The notes: generated from the sequence alone by a model not told the origin. DNA of 8,393 nt from Fimbriimonadales bacterium (GCA_026416065.1 JAOAFW010000011.1:1-8393), one strand, 5' to 3'. Counted from the first letter of the stretch, positions 1 to 6,267 are shown. Numbers and translations: made by a program.

Positions 1-489
1 GTTGCGCACTTGCTCCTCGTTCACATCGGCGCGTCCGCTTTTGTAATCGATAATCTCCAGCGTACCGTCGGGGTGTTCATCTACGCGGTCGATGCGCCCC
101 ATCAGCACATAGCGTCCCATATCGCGGCGGAGCATGCGCTCAGTGAACAGCACGACGGCTTCGGAGGGTTGCGCCGCCTGCGCCTGATAATACTGTTGCG
201 CGAGTTCCAGCCCGGTCTGCTTATACGCCTCGCTTTGCGCGCTGGTTTCGAAGCCGGCGTGGCTCCAGAGCTGTTCTAAAGCTTGGTGGAACTCGTCGGG
301 CGATAGTCGCTCTGCACCGCCCGCATTATGAAAATACTCCAGCGCGCGATGCAGGTTCGAGCCGAAGGCGAAGGCAGGGTTCGGACGGCGCATCCACTTG
401 CCGTAGGGTGTCATGTACGCCCAGTGATACTTGATTCGGCAGGTGAGGTAGGTGGTGAGCTTGGTGGGGCTGAAGGTCGGTTTACGCAT
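1..489 (-). CDS. PD-(D/E)XK (RecB/Cas4-like) nuclease family protein, N-terminal part
   Basis: The reading frame opens with ATG at 489 and runs off the left edge after 163 codons without a stop, so the C-terminus is missing. The N-terminus reads FSPTKLTTYLTCRIKYHW, the usual opening helix of this superfamily, with Cys17 in the YLxCxxKY position. It is followed by FGSNLHRALEYF with His47, then GRIDRVD with Asp134 and EIIDYKSG with Asp148 and Lys150. These form the GxxDRxD ... (D/E)xK metal-binding core typical of RecB-type nucleases (PDDEXK_1 family). Such proteins are usually DNA exonucleases in repair or recombination, but the missing part could carry more domains. The ATG overlaps the stop of the upstream GAF gene by 8 bp, so translation is probably coupled. 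The family is clear; the exact role is unknown. Confidence 0.88.
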   Translation of the reverse strand, partial: MRKPTFSPTKLTTYLTCRIKYHWAYMTPYGKWMRRPNPAFAFGSNLHRALEYFHNAGGAERLSPDEFHQALEQLWSHAGFETSAQSEAYKQTGLELAQQYYQAQAAQPSEAVVLFTERMLRRDMGRYVLMGRIDRVDEHPDGTLEIIDYKSGRADVNEEQVRN

Positions 490-1873
490 GGGCGCGCTCC
501 AGAGCGTGCAGGCGTAGTGCGCCTGTGTTCGCAAGCGTGAACAGCAGCTCCACCTCGGACAGGGTGAACTCGCGCGGGGTCTCGCTTAGCAACACCATCA
601 CGCCCAGCGTGCGTTCGGCGACCTGCAACGGTACAGCAAGCGCGGAGGCGAATCCGCCCGGTAGCGGTTCCTTGAGATTCTGTGGATGCTGCGGCAGGTC
701 GGGCGCGGCGATGGGCGCGTTGAAAGCGTAGACCCAACCGGGCAAGCTATACTGCGCATCGGGGCTGTGGTGCAGTAATAGGTCGGATAACGGCTCCACA
801 TACACGGGGGCGAGGCGGTCAGGTTCGCGGCGGCTGGGCAGGTAGATGACCGTGTAGTCGTGCGGGATGAGTTCGTGCGCGGCGCGACAGAGCAGGCTCA
901 GCACTTCGCGCAGGCTATGCGTTTCGCCCAGCTGCAGCGACAGGTCGTAGAGCCGGGTCATATGCTGAGCGCGCCGCGCGGTCTGCTCATACAGCAGCGC
1001 GTTCGAGAGGATGAGTGCGACATGCCCCAACAGCGGCGGGATCCAGTCTAATGCATCGTGGGCGTCGGCAGGGAGGGCAAGGGCGAGCAGTCCCAGCGGC
1101 TGTTCCGTCAGCGTGAGCGCATAGAGGCGGTGGGGGCGCCCATCCCAAATCAGCTCTGTGGGGGCGTTTGTCCAGCCTGCTGGCAGCGTCTCCAGTGCTA
1201 TCTGCGTGGGGAGCGGGAGCGCACCGTATTGGGTCGCCTGCAAAAATTCGCGGCGGTTCTCATCGTAGAGCCATATGCCCCCGCCTTCCGGGGTGGCTTT
1301 ACGCATGAGCGATTCGACCGCTTCGAGAGCGCGCTGCAAGCTCAGTTCCGAGCCGAGTCGAGTGGGCAGGCGACCGAGCCACTTCAAGGCGCGCTCGCGC
1401 TGCTCCAGCTGCTGCTGTGTTCGGCTCAGACGGATGAGCAACTCAAGCGGTGTCGCTGCCGCCATCATCAAGGCGGTATGTGCGGGTTCGAACGAGGCAG
1501 GGCGGTTGATTAGAACAATCGCGCTTAGGGGCAAGGCAGGCAGCGGCACAGCAAGCCCGGTGGTAATCGCGCCAATCGGCTCCTGATGAGTCGCGGCGTG
1601 ATATTCCCAGACTCTACGGTGTAGCAGCGTCGGCTCCAAGACGGTATCTTCAGGTCGAAGGCGGAACCCGCGCAGCTCGTCTGCCCGGTCTCCCACCACA
1701 TAAGCGAACTCCACTTGCTCGCCACCGGGGCTTGGAAGCAGTAATATCCCTTGCTGCGCCTCGGTTCGCTCTACGAGCCAGCGCAGCGCGTTCTCGATTG
1801 CCTCGCCTGGGGACGCGCCGTGTTCCAACCCCGCCAGCCACGCGCCCCATTCAGGCTGCTCCACATAGTCCAA
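482..1873 (-). CDS. Triple GAF-domain protein without an obvious output domain
   Basis: This is a 463-residue soluble protein with no signal peptide or membrane segment. The sequence can be divided into three GAF-like units, at about residues 20-145, 175-295 and 315-455. Each has the alternating hydrophobic strands, the late 'AVPL' or 'LGVMVLL'-type strand and a closing helix; the third is the most convincing (ALAVPLQVAERTLGVMVLL). Linker helices near 150-165 and 290-305 (RTQQQLEQRERALKWLG; LLYEQTARRAQHMTRLYDLS) look like the coiled connectors between sensory domains. No histidine kinase, GGDEF, HTH or phosphatase domain is visible, so it may act by binding a partner. The start is TTG at 1873, with GGAGG 11 bases upstream. 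The frame is open back to the lipB stop, so a start slightly further upstream is possible. The stop overlaps the start of the nuclease gene. The ligand is unknown. Confidence 0.8.
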   Translation of the reverse strand: MDYVEQPEWGAWLAGLEHGASPGEAIENALRWLVERTEAQQGILLLPSPGGEQVEFAYVVGDRADELRGFRLRPEDTVLEPTLLHRRVWEYHAATHQEPIGAITTGLAVPLPALPLSAIVLINRPASFEPAHTALMMAAATPLELLIRLSRTQQQLEQRERALKWLGRLPTRLGSELSLQRALEAVESLMRKATPEGGGIWLYDENRREFLQATQYGALPLPTQIALETLPAGWTNAPTELIWDGRPHRLYALTLTEQPLGLLALALPADAHDALDWIPPLLGHVALILSNALLYEQTARRAQHMTRLYDLSLQLGETHSLREVLSLLCRAAHELIPHDYTVIYLPSRREPDRLAPVYVEPLSDLLLHHSPDAQYSLPGWVYAFNAPIAAPDLPQHPQNLKEPLPGGFASALAVPLQVAERTLGVMVLLSETPREFTLSEVELLFTLANTGALRLHALERAHA

Positions 1874-1898
1874 CCGAACGGTTGCCTCCGGCAGGGTG

Positions 1899-1928
1899 AT
1901 TCTACCCCGAAATGTTAGTTCCTGCTAA
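1899..1928 (-). promoter_or_regulatory. Possible internal promoter for the GAF and nuclease genes
   Basis: In and just before the 51-bp gap after lipB the minus strand reads TTAGCA (1928-1923), an 18-base spacer and TAGAAT (1904-1899, five of six matches to the -10 consensus). GGAGG at 1889-1885 follows closely. This could allow the GAF and nuclease genes to be transcribed separately from htrA and lipB. The -35 match is only four of six and the start site would lie very close to the ribosome binding site, so the call is tentative. Confidence 0.25.
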
Positions 1929-2746
1929 TTGGATCCCAAGGATTGAGTCTGGGATGGCGATAGCGGCTGGTTGGAATCGTCGCTGAAGGGGGTCAATTCC
2001 AATCGGAACACCTCTTCGATGGCACGGACGACACTTTGTTTCACGGCGTCCATTGAGACGGCGTGCCCCAGTACCTGCTCCATCGAGGTCACGGGACGGT
2101 CAGCAATGCCGCAGGGCACAATCGTACTAAAGAGGCGCAGATCGTTGTTTACGTTCAGCGCGAAGCCGTGCATGCTGACCCACTTGGTGACTTTGATGCC
2201 AATCGCGGCGATTTTGGCGTTCCCTACCCAAGCGCCGGTGAAACCTGCCTCGCGATGCGCCTCGATACCAAAGTCGGCAAGGGCGCGAATTAGCGTCTCC
2301 TCTAAATCCCGCAAGAACTTGTGCAGGTCGCGTCCATGCTGCGAGACATCGAAAATCGGATAGCCAACAAGCTGACCGGGGTTGTGGCAGGTTACATCGC
2401 CGCCGCGGTCGGTAGGGTAGAGTTCAATACCCTGCTGGGCGTAGAATTCGCGGGCATAGCGCAGGTGTTCGGGGTGGAACGCCTTGCCCAGCGTAATCAC
2501 AGGCGGGTGTTCCAGCAGCAGAAGCGTGTCGGGAATCTCGCCCGCGACACGCTGGGCGTGGAGTTTACGCTGAACCTGCAGAGCTGGCTCGTAGCGAATC
2601 ACGCCGAGATCGATAAGGCGGGCGGGTTTGAGGCTGCCCTCACCCCCCTGCCCGCTCTTCCACTGCGTGGGAGAGGGGGAAGCTGGTCCCCCCCTCTCCC
2701 ACGCAGTGGAAGAGGGGGGCGAGGGGGGTGAGGGCTTCGTTCTCAT
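1925..2746 (-). CDS. lipB: Octanoyl-[acyl carrier protein]:protein N-octanoyltransferase
   Basis: LipB moves the octanoyl group from octanoyl-ACP to the lipoyl domains of E2 and GcvH proteins, the first step of endogenous lipoate synthesis in the cytoplasm. The 273-residue product has the family landmarks: LLLLEHPPVITLG (75-87), TDRGGDVTCHNPGQLVGYP (112-130, usual form RGGxxTxHGPGQ, here Asn for Gly), GNAKIAAIGIK with catalytic Lys178, MHGFALNVN (192-200) and VPCGI with nucleophile Cys212. The core starts at about residue 43 (ARLIDLG). Residues 5-38 are a Pro/Gly/Ser-rich extension encoded by a 100-bp inverted repeat and absent from typical LipB. The start ATG at 2746 overlaps the upstream stop (ATGA) and is the only good in-frame start before the core; the alternative, a GTG at residue 49, would trim the conserved N-terminus. 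No lipA is in the window. Confidence 0.95.
   Translation of the reverse strand: MRTKPSPPSPPSSTAWERGGPASPSPTQWKSGQGGEGSLKPARLIDLGVIRYEPALQVQRKLHAQRVAGEIPDTLLLLEHPPVITLGKAFHPEHLRYAREFYAQQGIELYPTDRGGDVTCHNPGQLVGYPIFDVSQHGRDLHKFLRDLEETLIRALADFGIEAHREAGFTGAWVGNAKIAAIGIKVTKWVSMHGFALNVNNDLRLFSTIVPCGIADRPVTSMEQVLGHAVSMDAVKQSVVRAIEEVFRLELTPFSDDSNQPLSPSQTQSLGSN
2636..2735. repeat. 100-bp G+C-rich inverted repeat (REP/MITE-like) inside the lipB 5' end
   Basis: The left arm (2636-2679) and right arm (2688-2735) are near-perfect reverse complements: both start GCCCTCACCCCCCT from the outside and share CTCTTCCACTGCGTGGGAGAG, with a few bases of difference in a C-run. The loop is 8 bases. Each arm also contains a small imperfect palindrome around the ACGCAGT/ACTGCGT core, so the element could fold as one long hairpin or as a cruciform with side stems. 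It resembles the short palindromic repeats that are dispersed in many G+C-rich genomes, though only one copy is visible here. It lies within the lipB reading frame and encodes residues 5-38. Confidence 0.9.
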
Positions 2747-3546
2747 TTCCCGCTCGCCGCGCGTTGCACCGCCTGCTCAATCAGTGGACGCAGCGCAGAG
2801 GTGGGCAGCAGGAACGCCGCGCTGTCATCCTCGCCAAAGTTCGCTCGGAAGCCGAAGTCCGCTTCCTCGTCTTTCAGACCGTGCCGCAAGACCACCAGCA
2901 CACCCACTGCCTCGCCCTTCATGTTGTAAACGGGCAGCCCCAGCTCGCTGATGTTGCCCTCCATCAAATATGCTTTTCGGGGCTTGTTCACCTCGCTGAT
3001 GATGCGTCCCGTTGAGAAGTAGGGCGCGTAATCGAAGCCTTTCGGCAAACGCGATACCGTAAGCAGCTCCTTGCCAATCGCGAGGTCTTCGTTGACGAAA
3101 GTGATGGGCGTAATCGCGCGTCCCTCCAGATTTGTAATCTTCAGGAACGCGATGCCCAGCTGCGAATCGGTCGCCACCAGCTTCGCATCGTACTCTTTCG
3201 TCTCGGAGCCAAAAATGACCTTGAAGCTCTGTGGCGAGATGGTCAGGCTCACCCCGCTCTCGTCTTCCATGCCAATGAGTTGCTTAAAACTCTCCGACGA
3301 GAGCAACACCCCCGAAACGAGCACCAGTCCATCACTGTTCAGTACAGCACCCTGCAGGGTGAACTTACTCTCTTCCGATTGGTTCTCGTCCTCCGCTTTG
3401 ACTTCGACCTTGATGACCGTACGCACGGTGACGATATTGGGCTGGATTTTCTCCAGCACCTGTTTATAGGCGGCGCCGGGTTCAGGCGTTGCCTGCGTCC
3501 AGGCGTATAGCGGTAAACACAGCAGAATAAACCAAAATGGTCGCAT
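2743..3546 (-). CDS. Secreted trypsin-fold pseudoprotease (degenerate HtrA-like)
   Basis: The protein has 267 residues and starts with a short signal peptide (MRPFWFILLCLPLYAWTQA). Residues 25-255 match the chymotrypsin-like protease domain of the neighbouring HtrA by pattern: NSDGLVLVS for the strand before the catalytic His, DSQLGIAFLKI for the strand with the catalytic Asp, and LPVYNMKGEAVGV for the strand after the catalytic Ser. Aligned by eye, all three catalytic positions are changed: His to Val80, Asp to Gly131, Ser to Leu202 (GNSGGP becomes SELGLP). There is no PDZ domain. It is therefore probably catalytically dead and may bind peptides or regulate the adjacent protease. The start at 3546 is set by AGGAGG seven bases upstream, which overlaps the htrA stop. 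Its own stop overlaps the lipB start by 4 bp. Fold call fairly sure, role inferred. Confidence 0.82.
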   Translation of the reverse strand: MRPFWFILLCLPLYAWTQATPEPGAAYKQVLEKIQPNIVTVRTVIKVEVKAEDENQSEESKFTLQGAVLNSDGLVLVSGVLLSSESFKQLIGMEDESGVSLTISPQSFKVIFGSETKEYDAKLVATDSQLGIAFLKITNLEGRAITPITFVNEDLAIGKELLTVSRLPKGFDYAPYFSTGRIISEVNKPRKAYLMEGNISELGLPVYNMKGEAVGVLVVLRHGLKDEEADFGFRANFGEDDSAAFLLPTSALRPLIEQAVQRAASGK

Positions 3547-3548
3547 GG

Positions 3549-3561
3549 GTAATCCTCCTAT
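3549..3561 (-). promoter_or_regulatory. Strong ribosome binding site overlapping the htrA stop
   Basis: The minus strand reads AATAGGAGG followed by seven bases and the ATG at 3546. The full AGGAGG shares bases with the TAG stop of the HtrA gene, so terminating ribosomes would arrive directly on this site. This fixes the start of the pseudoprotease gene and supports coupled translation of the active and inactive protease-like proteins. Confidence 0.75.
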
Positions 3562-5600
3562 TGGGTGATTTCCTTCCAGTCAGGCTCGATGAACACGAAT
3601 GAGGTTTCCCGGTCGCGCAGCACGAACAGGATGACGATGGGAGGCTGCTGTTTGACGACCTGTTGCATTGCCTGCTGGAAATCTTGAATACTCTGGATGG
3701 GCTGTTCGTTGACGGCTAAGATGAGGTCGCCGGTGCGCAGCCCACCCAGCTGCGCCCAGCCACCGTTGGGCACGTCCACCACCAGTACGCCCTTTTGATC
3801 CTCGCGCCAGCGGTTGCGCATGCGGTCTAAGGCGGTGATGTCGCGCACGGCGAAATCGAGTTCGCTCTGGCGCATGCTTTGCACCGCTTCGGCGGCAGCA
3901 GGGCTGGGTTCAAGTTTAACGCTTATCCCCTTACGCTCACCGTTGCGCAGAATGGTCAGTTTCGCCTCGCTGCCGATGTCCATGCGCTCGATGCGCCGTT
4001 CCAGGTCGCGGGCGTCCTGCGCACGGAATGCCTCCAGTGGCTCGCCGTTGAGCGCGATAATCAGGTCGCCCACCTGCAGCCCTGCTTTGCTCGCCTCCGT
4101 GTACGGCAACACTTCGGTGATGCGGAAGCCTTTCAGGGTCGGGTCGCCCAGCGCCTGCGCAACAGGCTGCGTGATGACCTGCGTGCGCACGCCCAGCCAC
4201 GCTTTGGGCAGTTCTGCGCTGGGACTTGGGGGCGAGGGCGGGCGGTTGCGAATGACCGTAATCAGCGTCTCCGTGCGCCGCTGGAACACGATGGGGATGT
4301 TCTCCTGCTCCTTATGCGCCTCGATGGCTGCGCGCAGGTCGCTCAGGTTGCGAATCTTGCGCTCGCCGAACTGGACAATCGCGTCGCCTGCGTTGAGTTT
4401 CGGCTCCGCCGTGTCCAGTGGATAGCCCGGACGGATACCTGTGATTTGCACGCCCTCGTCGGGCAAGCGACTCACACGCGCCATCGGGCGGGTGATGTCT
4501 CGCGCGGTGAAGCCGAGCGTGCGGAACTCGTCTTCTTCGCCGTAGTAGGGCTCCATCCGCTCTACCTGCGCCTGCACGATTTTACGCTCACCGTTGCGCA
4601 GCAGTTCAATCGTAACGGCTTTTCCGATGGGCAGCTCGGCAATCTGCAGGTAGACCAGCGGGATTTCTTCGGGGAAGCGGGCGCTCGTCGGTTTGCCGTC
4701 GATGCGCAGGATTACATCGCCCGGCTGAATTCCCACTTTTTCGGCGGGCGAGCCGGGGGTGACGGCAGCGACCAGCACGCCGTCGGTACGGCGCAGTTTC
4801 TCAGTGGGCATCGCGCGGAAGCCGAGCCAGCCGCGCTCCACGCGCCCCGTCTTGCGCACCTGCTCCAGCACGCTTTTAGCGATGCGCGACGGGATGGCAA
4901 AGCCCAATCCAGTACCGCCCAGCTGATTGATGCCTATCACCTCGCCCTGCAGGTTCACCAGCGGACCGCCGGAGTTGCCGGGCAGAATCAGCGCATCATG
5001 CTGAATCCAGCGCGTGAGCATTCCTGAGCGATCGCCCCGTTCGAACTCGGCACCTTCAATATCCTGGTTGAACGGGTTCAGAAAGACGCGCTTGGGATTA
5101 GAGATAATACCCAGTGTCACCGAAGACGCCAGCAGCAGCGGGTTGCCCATCGCCAGCACATAGTCGCCCGTCTTCAGGACGTCCGAGTCGCCCAACGCAG
5201 CGAAAGGAAACTCGCGCTTGGGAGCGTTGACAGGCATTTTGAGGCGCAGCACGCTGAGGTCGGTCATCGCGTCATCGAAAAGCGACTCGGCTTCGTAGCG
5301 CGTGCCGTCGCTCAGCGTGCAGAATATCCGCACCGCGTCCGACGCCACATGGTAATTGGTCAGCACCAACCCGTCCGATGAGACAATTACGCCGCTTCCC
5401 CCGCCAAGCGCATATTGCGCTCGCCCACCATCAAAGTAGCGGTTCACCACCAAGATATTCACCAGCGCAGGGAACACTTTATCGCGGGCGCGCTCAATGT
5501 CGCGGCGCAGCGCGTCCTCTAACGCAGCGCGACCCTGCACCTGCGCAGAAAGGGAAACAAGCAGAGCAAACCCCAACAACAGTCCGAACAGCCGTCTCAT
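3558..5600 (-). CDS. HtrA/Deg-family periplasmic serine protease with four PDZ-like domains
   Basis: The 680-residue product opens with a signal peptide (MRRLFGLLLGFALLVSLSAQVQG), so it acts outside the cytoplasmic membrane in protein quality control. The protease domain (about 40-250) has the intact triad: His84 in LTNYHVAS, Asp114 in MTDLSVLRL, and Ser210 in LPGNSGGPLVN. Four PDZ-like units follow: about 257-350 (PGSPAEKVGIQPGDVIL), 358-450 (an atypical IRPGYPLDTAEPKLNAGDAIV), 467-565 (EASKAGLQVGDLIIALNG) and 580-672 (GGWAQLGGLRTGDLILAVN). Typical DegP has two PDZ domains and DegS has one. A Pro-rich linker (453-461) separates PDZ2 and PDZ3. The start at 5600 was chosen because the signal peptide follows it; the frame extends upstream to 6104, but that part lies antisense to two other genes. 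It is first in the five-gene cluster. Family certain, substrates unknown. Confidence 0.95.
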   Translation of the reverse strand: MRRLFGLLLGFALLVSLSAQVQGRAALEDALRRDIERARDKVFPALVNILVVNRYFDGGRAQYALGGGSGVIVSSDGLVLTNYHVASDAVRIFCTLSDGTRYEAESLFDDAMTDLSVLRLKMPVNAPKREFPFAALGDSDVLKTGDYVLAMGNPLLLASSVTLGIISNPKRVFLNPFNQDIEGAEFERGDRSGMLTRWIQHDALILPGNSGGPLVNLQGEVIGINQLGGTGLGFAIPSRIAKSVLEQVRKTGRVERGWLGFRAMPTEKLRRTDGVLVAAVTPGSPAEKVGIQPGDVILRIDGKPTSARFPEEIPLVYLQIAELPIGKAVTIELLRNGERKIVQAQVERMEPYYGEEDEFRTLGFTARDITRPMARVSRLPDEGVQITGIRPGYPLDTAEPKLNAGDAIVQFGERKIRNLSDLRAAIEAHKEQENIPIVFQRRTETLITVIRNRPPSPPSPSAELPKAWLGVRTQVITQPVAQALGDPTLKGFRITEVLPYTEASKAGLQVGDLIIALNGEPLEAFRAQDARDLERRIERMDIGSEAKLTILRNGERKGISVKLEPSPAAAEAVQSMRQSELDFAVRDITALDRMRNRWREDQKGVLVVDVPNGGWAQLGGLRTGDLILAVNEQPIQSIQDFQQAMQQVVKQQPPIVILFVLRDRETSFVFIEPDWKEITQ
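3931..4601 (-). repeat. Identical 20-bp direct repeats inside the PDZ-coding part of htrA
   Basis: The same 20 bases occur at 3931-3950 and 4582-4601; both encode the LRNGERK turn, near the end of PDZ3 and PDZ1 respectively. Exact nucleotide identity in otherwise diverged domains suggests that the PDZ units arose by internal duplication, or that this short patch has been conserved or converted. Only these two short patches are repeated; the entry spans the pair. Confidence 0.6.
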
Positions 5601-5612
5601 GCGTGGAATGAA

Positions 5613-5628
5613 CCTCACAGGGATTATA
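5613..5628 (-). promoter_or_regulatory. Putative htrA operon -10 box and leader
   Basis: A perfect TATAAT lies on the minus strand at 5628-5623, giving a predicted transcription start near 5616 and a leader of about 16 bases before the ATG at 5600. GTGAGG at 5618-5613 is the likely but distant (12-base) ribosome binding site and would sit at the very 5' end of the transcript. No good -35 hexamer is visible at 16-18 bases; the region upstream is shared with the divergent gene. Confidence 0.5.
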
Positions 5629-5644
5629 CCGCATGGTATACTCC
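5621..5644. promoter_or_regulatory. 24-bp palindrome with back-to-back -10 boxes (divergent promoter/operator)
   Basis: GGATTATACC (5621-5630) and GGTATACTCC (5635-5644) are inverted copies with one mismatched pair, separated by GCAT. The left half carries TATAAT for the minus strand (htrA) and the right half TATACT for the plus strand (first small membrane gene). The two promoters therefore overlap closely and should compete for RNA polymerase, or a dimeric regulator could bind the palindrome and control both. Confidence 0.5.
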
Positions 5645-5654
5645 TACTAAGGGG
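5634..5654 (+). promoter_or_regulatory. Extended -10 promoter and ribosome binding site of the small membrane-protein pair
   Basis: TGGTATACT at 5634-5642 fits an extended -10 element (TGn plus TATACT). The predicted start is near 5649, and AAGGGG (5649-5654) lies six bases before the ATG at 5661, so the leader would be only about 12 bases. No clear -35 box is seen, which is common with extended -10 promoters. Confidence 0.45.
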
Positions 5655-5660
5655 ACTAAG

Positions 5661-5957
5661 ATGGACATCGTAGCGCTGGCAGCGGTGATAGGCGTGTTTG
5701 GACCCGCGCTGTTCATACCAATTACGGCGATGGTACTGAAGCATCGCAAAGATATGCTTAAGATGGAGTTGGAGAAGCGCAGGCTGAGCAATCAAGAAGT
5801 CACTAAGCAGATTGAGGCGCTGCGGGCGGAGATTGCCCAGTTGCGCGAGACCTCCACACAGTTCGATATGAGCCTGCAGGCGAATCTGGAAAACCTGCAG
5901 GAACGTGTGCGCCACTTGGAGCAACAGGTAGAGGCGCAGACGCGCGTGCAAATCTGA
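5661..5957 (+). CDS. Small membrane-anchored coiled-coil protein, copy 1
   Basis: The protein has 98 residues. Residues 3-26 are hydrophobic (DIVALAAVIGVFGPALFIPITAMVL) and form one membrane segment. HRKDMLKMELEKRR follows, then a coiled coil from about 40 to 92 with heptad-like Leu/Ile spacing (KQIEALRAEIAQLRETST, then SLQANLENLQERVRHLEQQ). The layout of an N-terminal anchor and a cytoplasmic helix recalls PspB-like small membrane proteins, but I cannot assign it to that family. The next gene encodes a paralogue of identical length. AAGGGG six bases upstream supports the ATG. The gene is transcribed divergently from htrA. It could be a membrane scaffold or an envelope-stress partner; the function is unknown. 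Confidence 0.8.
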   Translation: MDIVALAAVIGVFGPALFIPITAMVLKHRKDMLKMELEKRRLSNQEVTKQIEALRAEIAQLRETSTQFDMSLQANLENLQERVRHLEQQVEAQTRVQI

Positions 5958-5970
5958 AGGGGGACGCACG

Positions 5971-6267
5971 ATGGACTGGGCGCAGTGGCTGGCGATGGGG
6001 ATGATAGGCGCGGCGAGCGTGATTTTCCTGCCGCTGTGGGCAGTAGGCATGTTGAGTGAGATTCTGGCGCACCGCCGCGCGATGAAGCAGGGCGGCGCGG
6101 ACATCGAGGCGATTGTGAAGCAGGTTCAGGCGTTGCGCGAGGAGCTGAACGCCCTGCGCGATACTTCTACCGAGCATCACTTTAGCCTGCAAGCACAGGT
6201 GGAGAGTTTACAAGAGCGCGTGCGGGCTGTAGAGGAGCAAGGGTATACCCTACATCGGCGCGACTGA
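5971..6267 (+). CDS. Small membrane-anchored coiled-coil protein, copy 2 (paralogue of copy 1)
   Basis: The protein has 98 residues, the same length and plan as its upstream neighbour. It has a membrane segment at about residues 6-30 (WLAMGMIGAASVIFLPLWAVG), a basic stretch (AHRRAMKQ) and a coiled coil from about 45 to 92. It shares KQxxALRxExxxLRxTST, SLQAxxExLQERVRxxEEQ-type sequence with copy 1, while the membrane part has diverged. AAGGGGG (5957-5963) overlaps the stop of copy 1 and lies seven bases before the ATG, and the gap between the genes is 13 bp, so they form an operon. The last 18 bases overlap the end of the opposing TPR gene. Function unknown; the two proteins may form a mixed coiled coil. 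Confidence 0.8.
   Translation: MDWAQWLAMGMIGAASVIFLPLWAVGMLSEILAHRRAMKQGGADIEAIVKQVQALREELNALRDTSTEHHFSLQAQVESLQERVRAVEEQGYTLHRRD
6240..6251. repeat. 12-bp perfect palindrome at a convergent gene junction
   Basis: AGGGTATACCCT is its own reverse complement. It sits just before and across the point where the coding ends of the second small gene and the TPR gene overlap. There is no loop or T-run, so it is not a normal intrinsic terminator. It resembles the GGTATA arms of the 5621-5644 palindrome. Confidence 0.5.

Noticed and set aside
1058..1513. Plus-strand open frame of 151 codons
   Set aside because: It is antisense to the GAF protein, has an Arg/Gln/Cys-rich composition and no supporting signals.
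2321..2731. Plus-strand open frame of 136 codons running into the inverted repeat
   Set aside because: It is antisense to lipB, whose catalytic motifs are unmistakable; the frame is open because of G+C bias and the symmetric repeat.
2636..2735. Intrinsic transcription terminator between the pseudoprotease and lipB
   Set aside because: The hairpin is strong, but no T-run follows on either strand and it lies inside the lipB frame, so it is better described as an inserted palindromic repeat.
3879..5027. Long plus-strand open frame of 382 codons opposite htrA
   Set aside because: It lies entirely antisense to a clear HtrA protease, its product is rich in Arg/Ala/Gln/His without a recognisable fold, and it has no promoter or ribosome binding site; it mirrors the codon bias of the real gene.
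5601..6104. N-terminal extension of the htrA frame to 848 codons
   Set aside because: A proper signal peptide starts at the ATG at 5600, and the extension runs antisense through the divergent promoter and both small membrane-protein genes.
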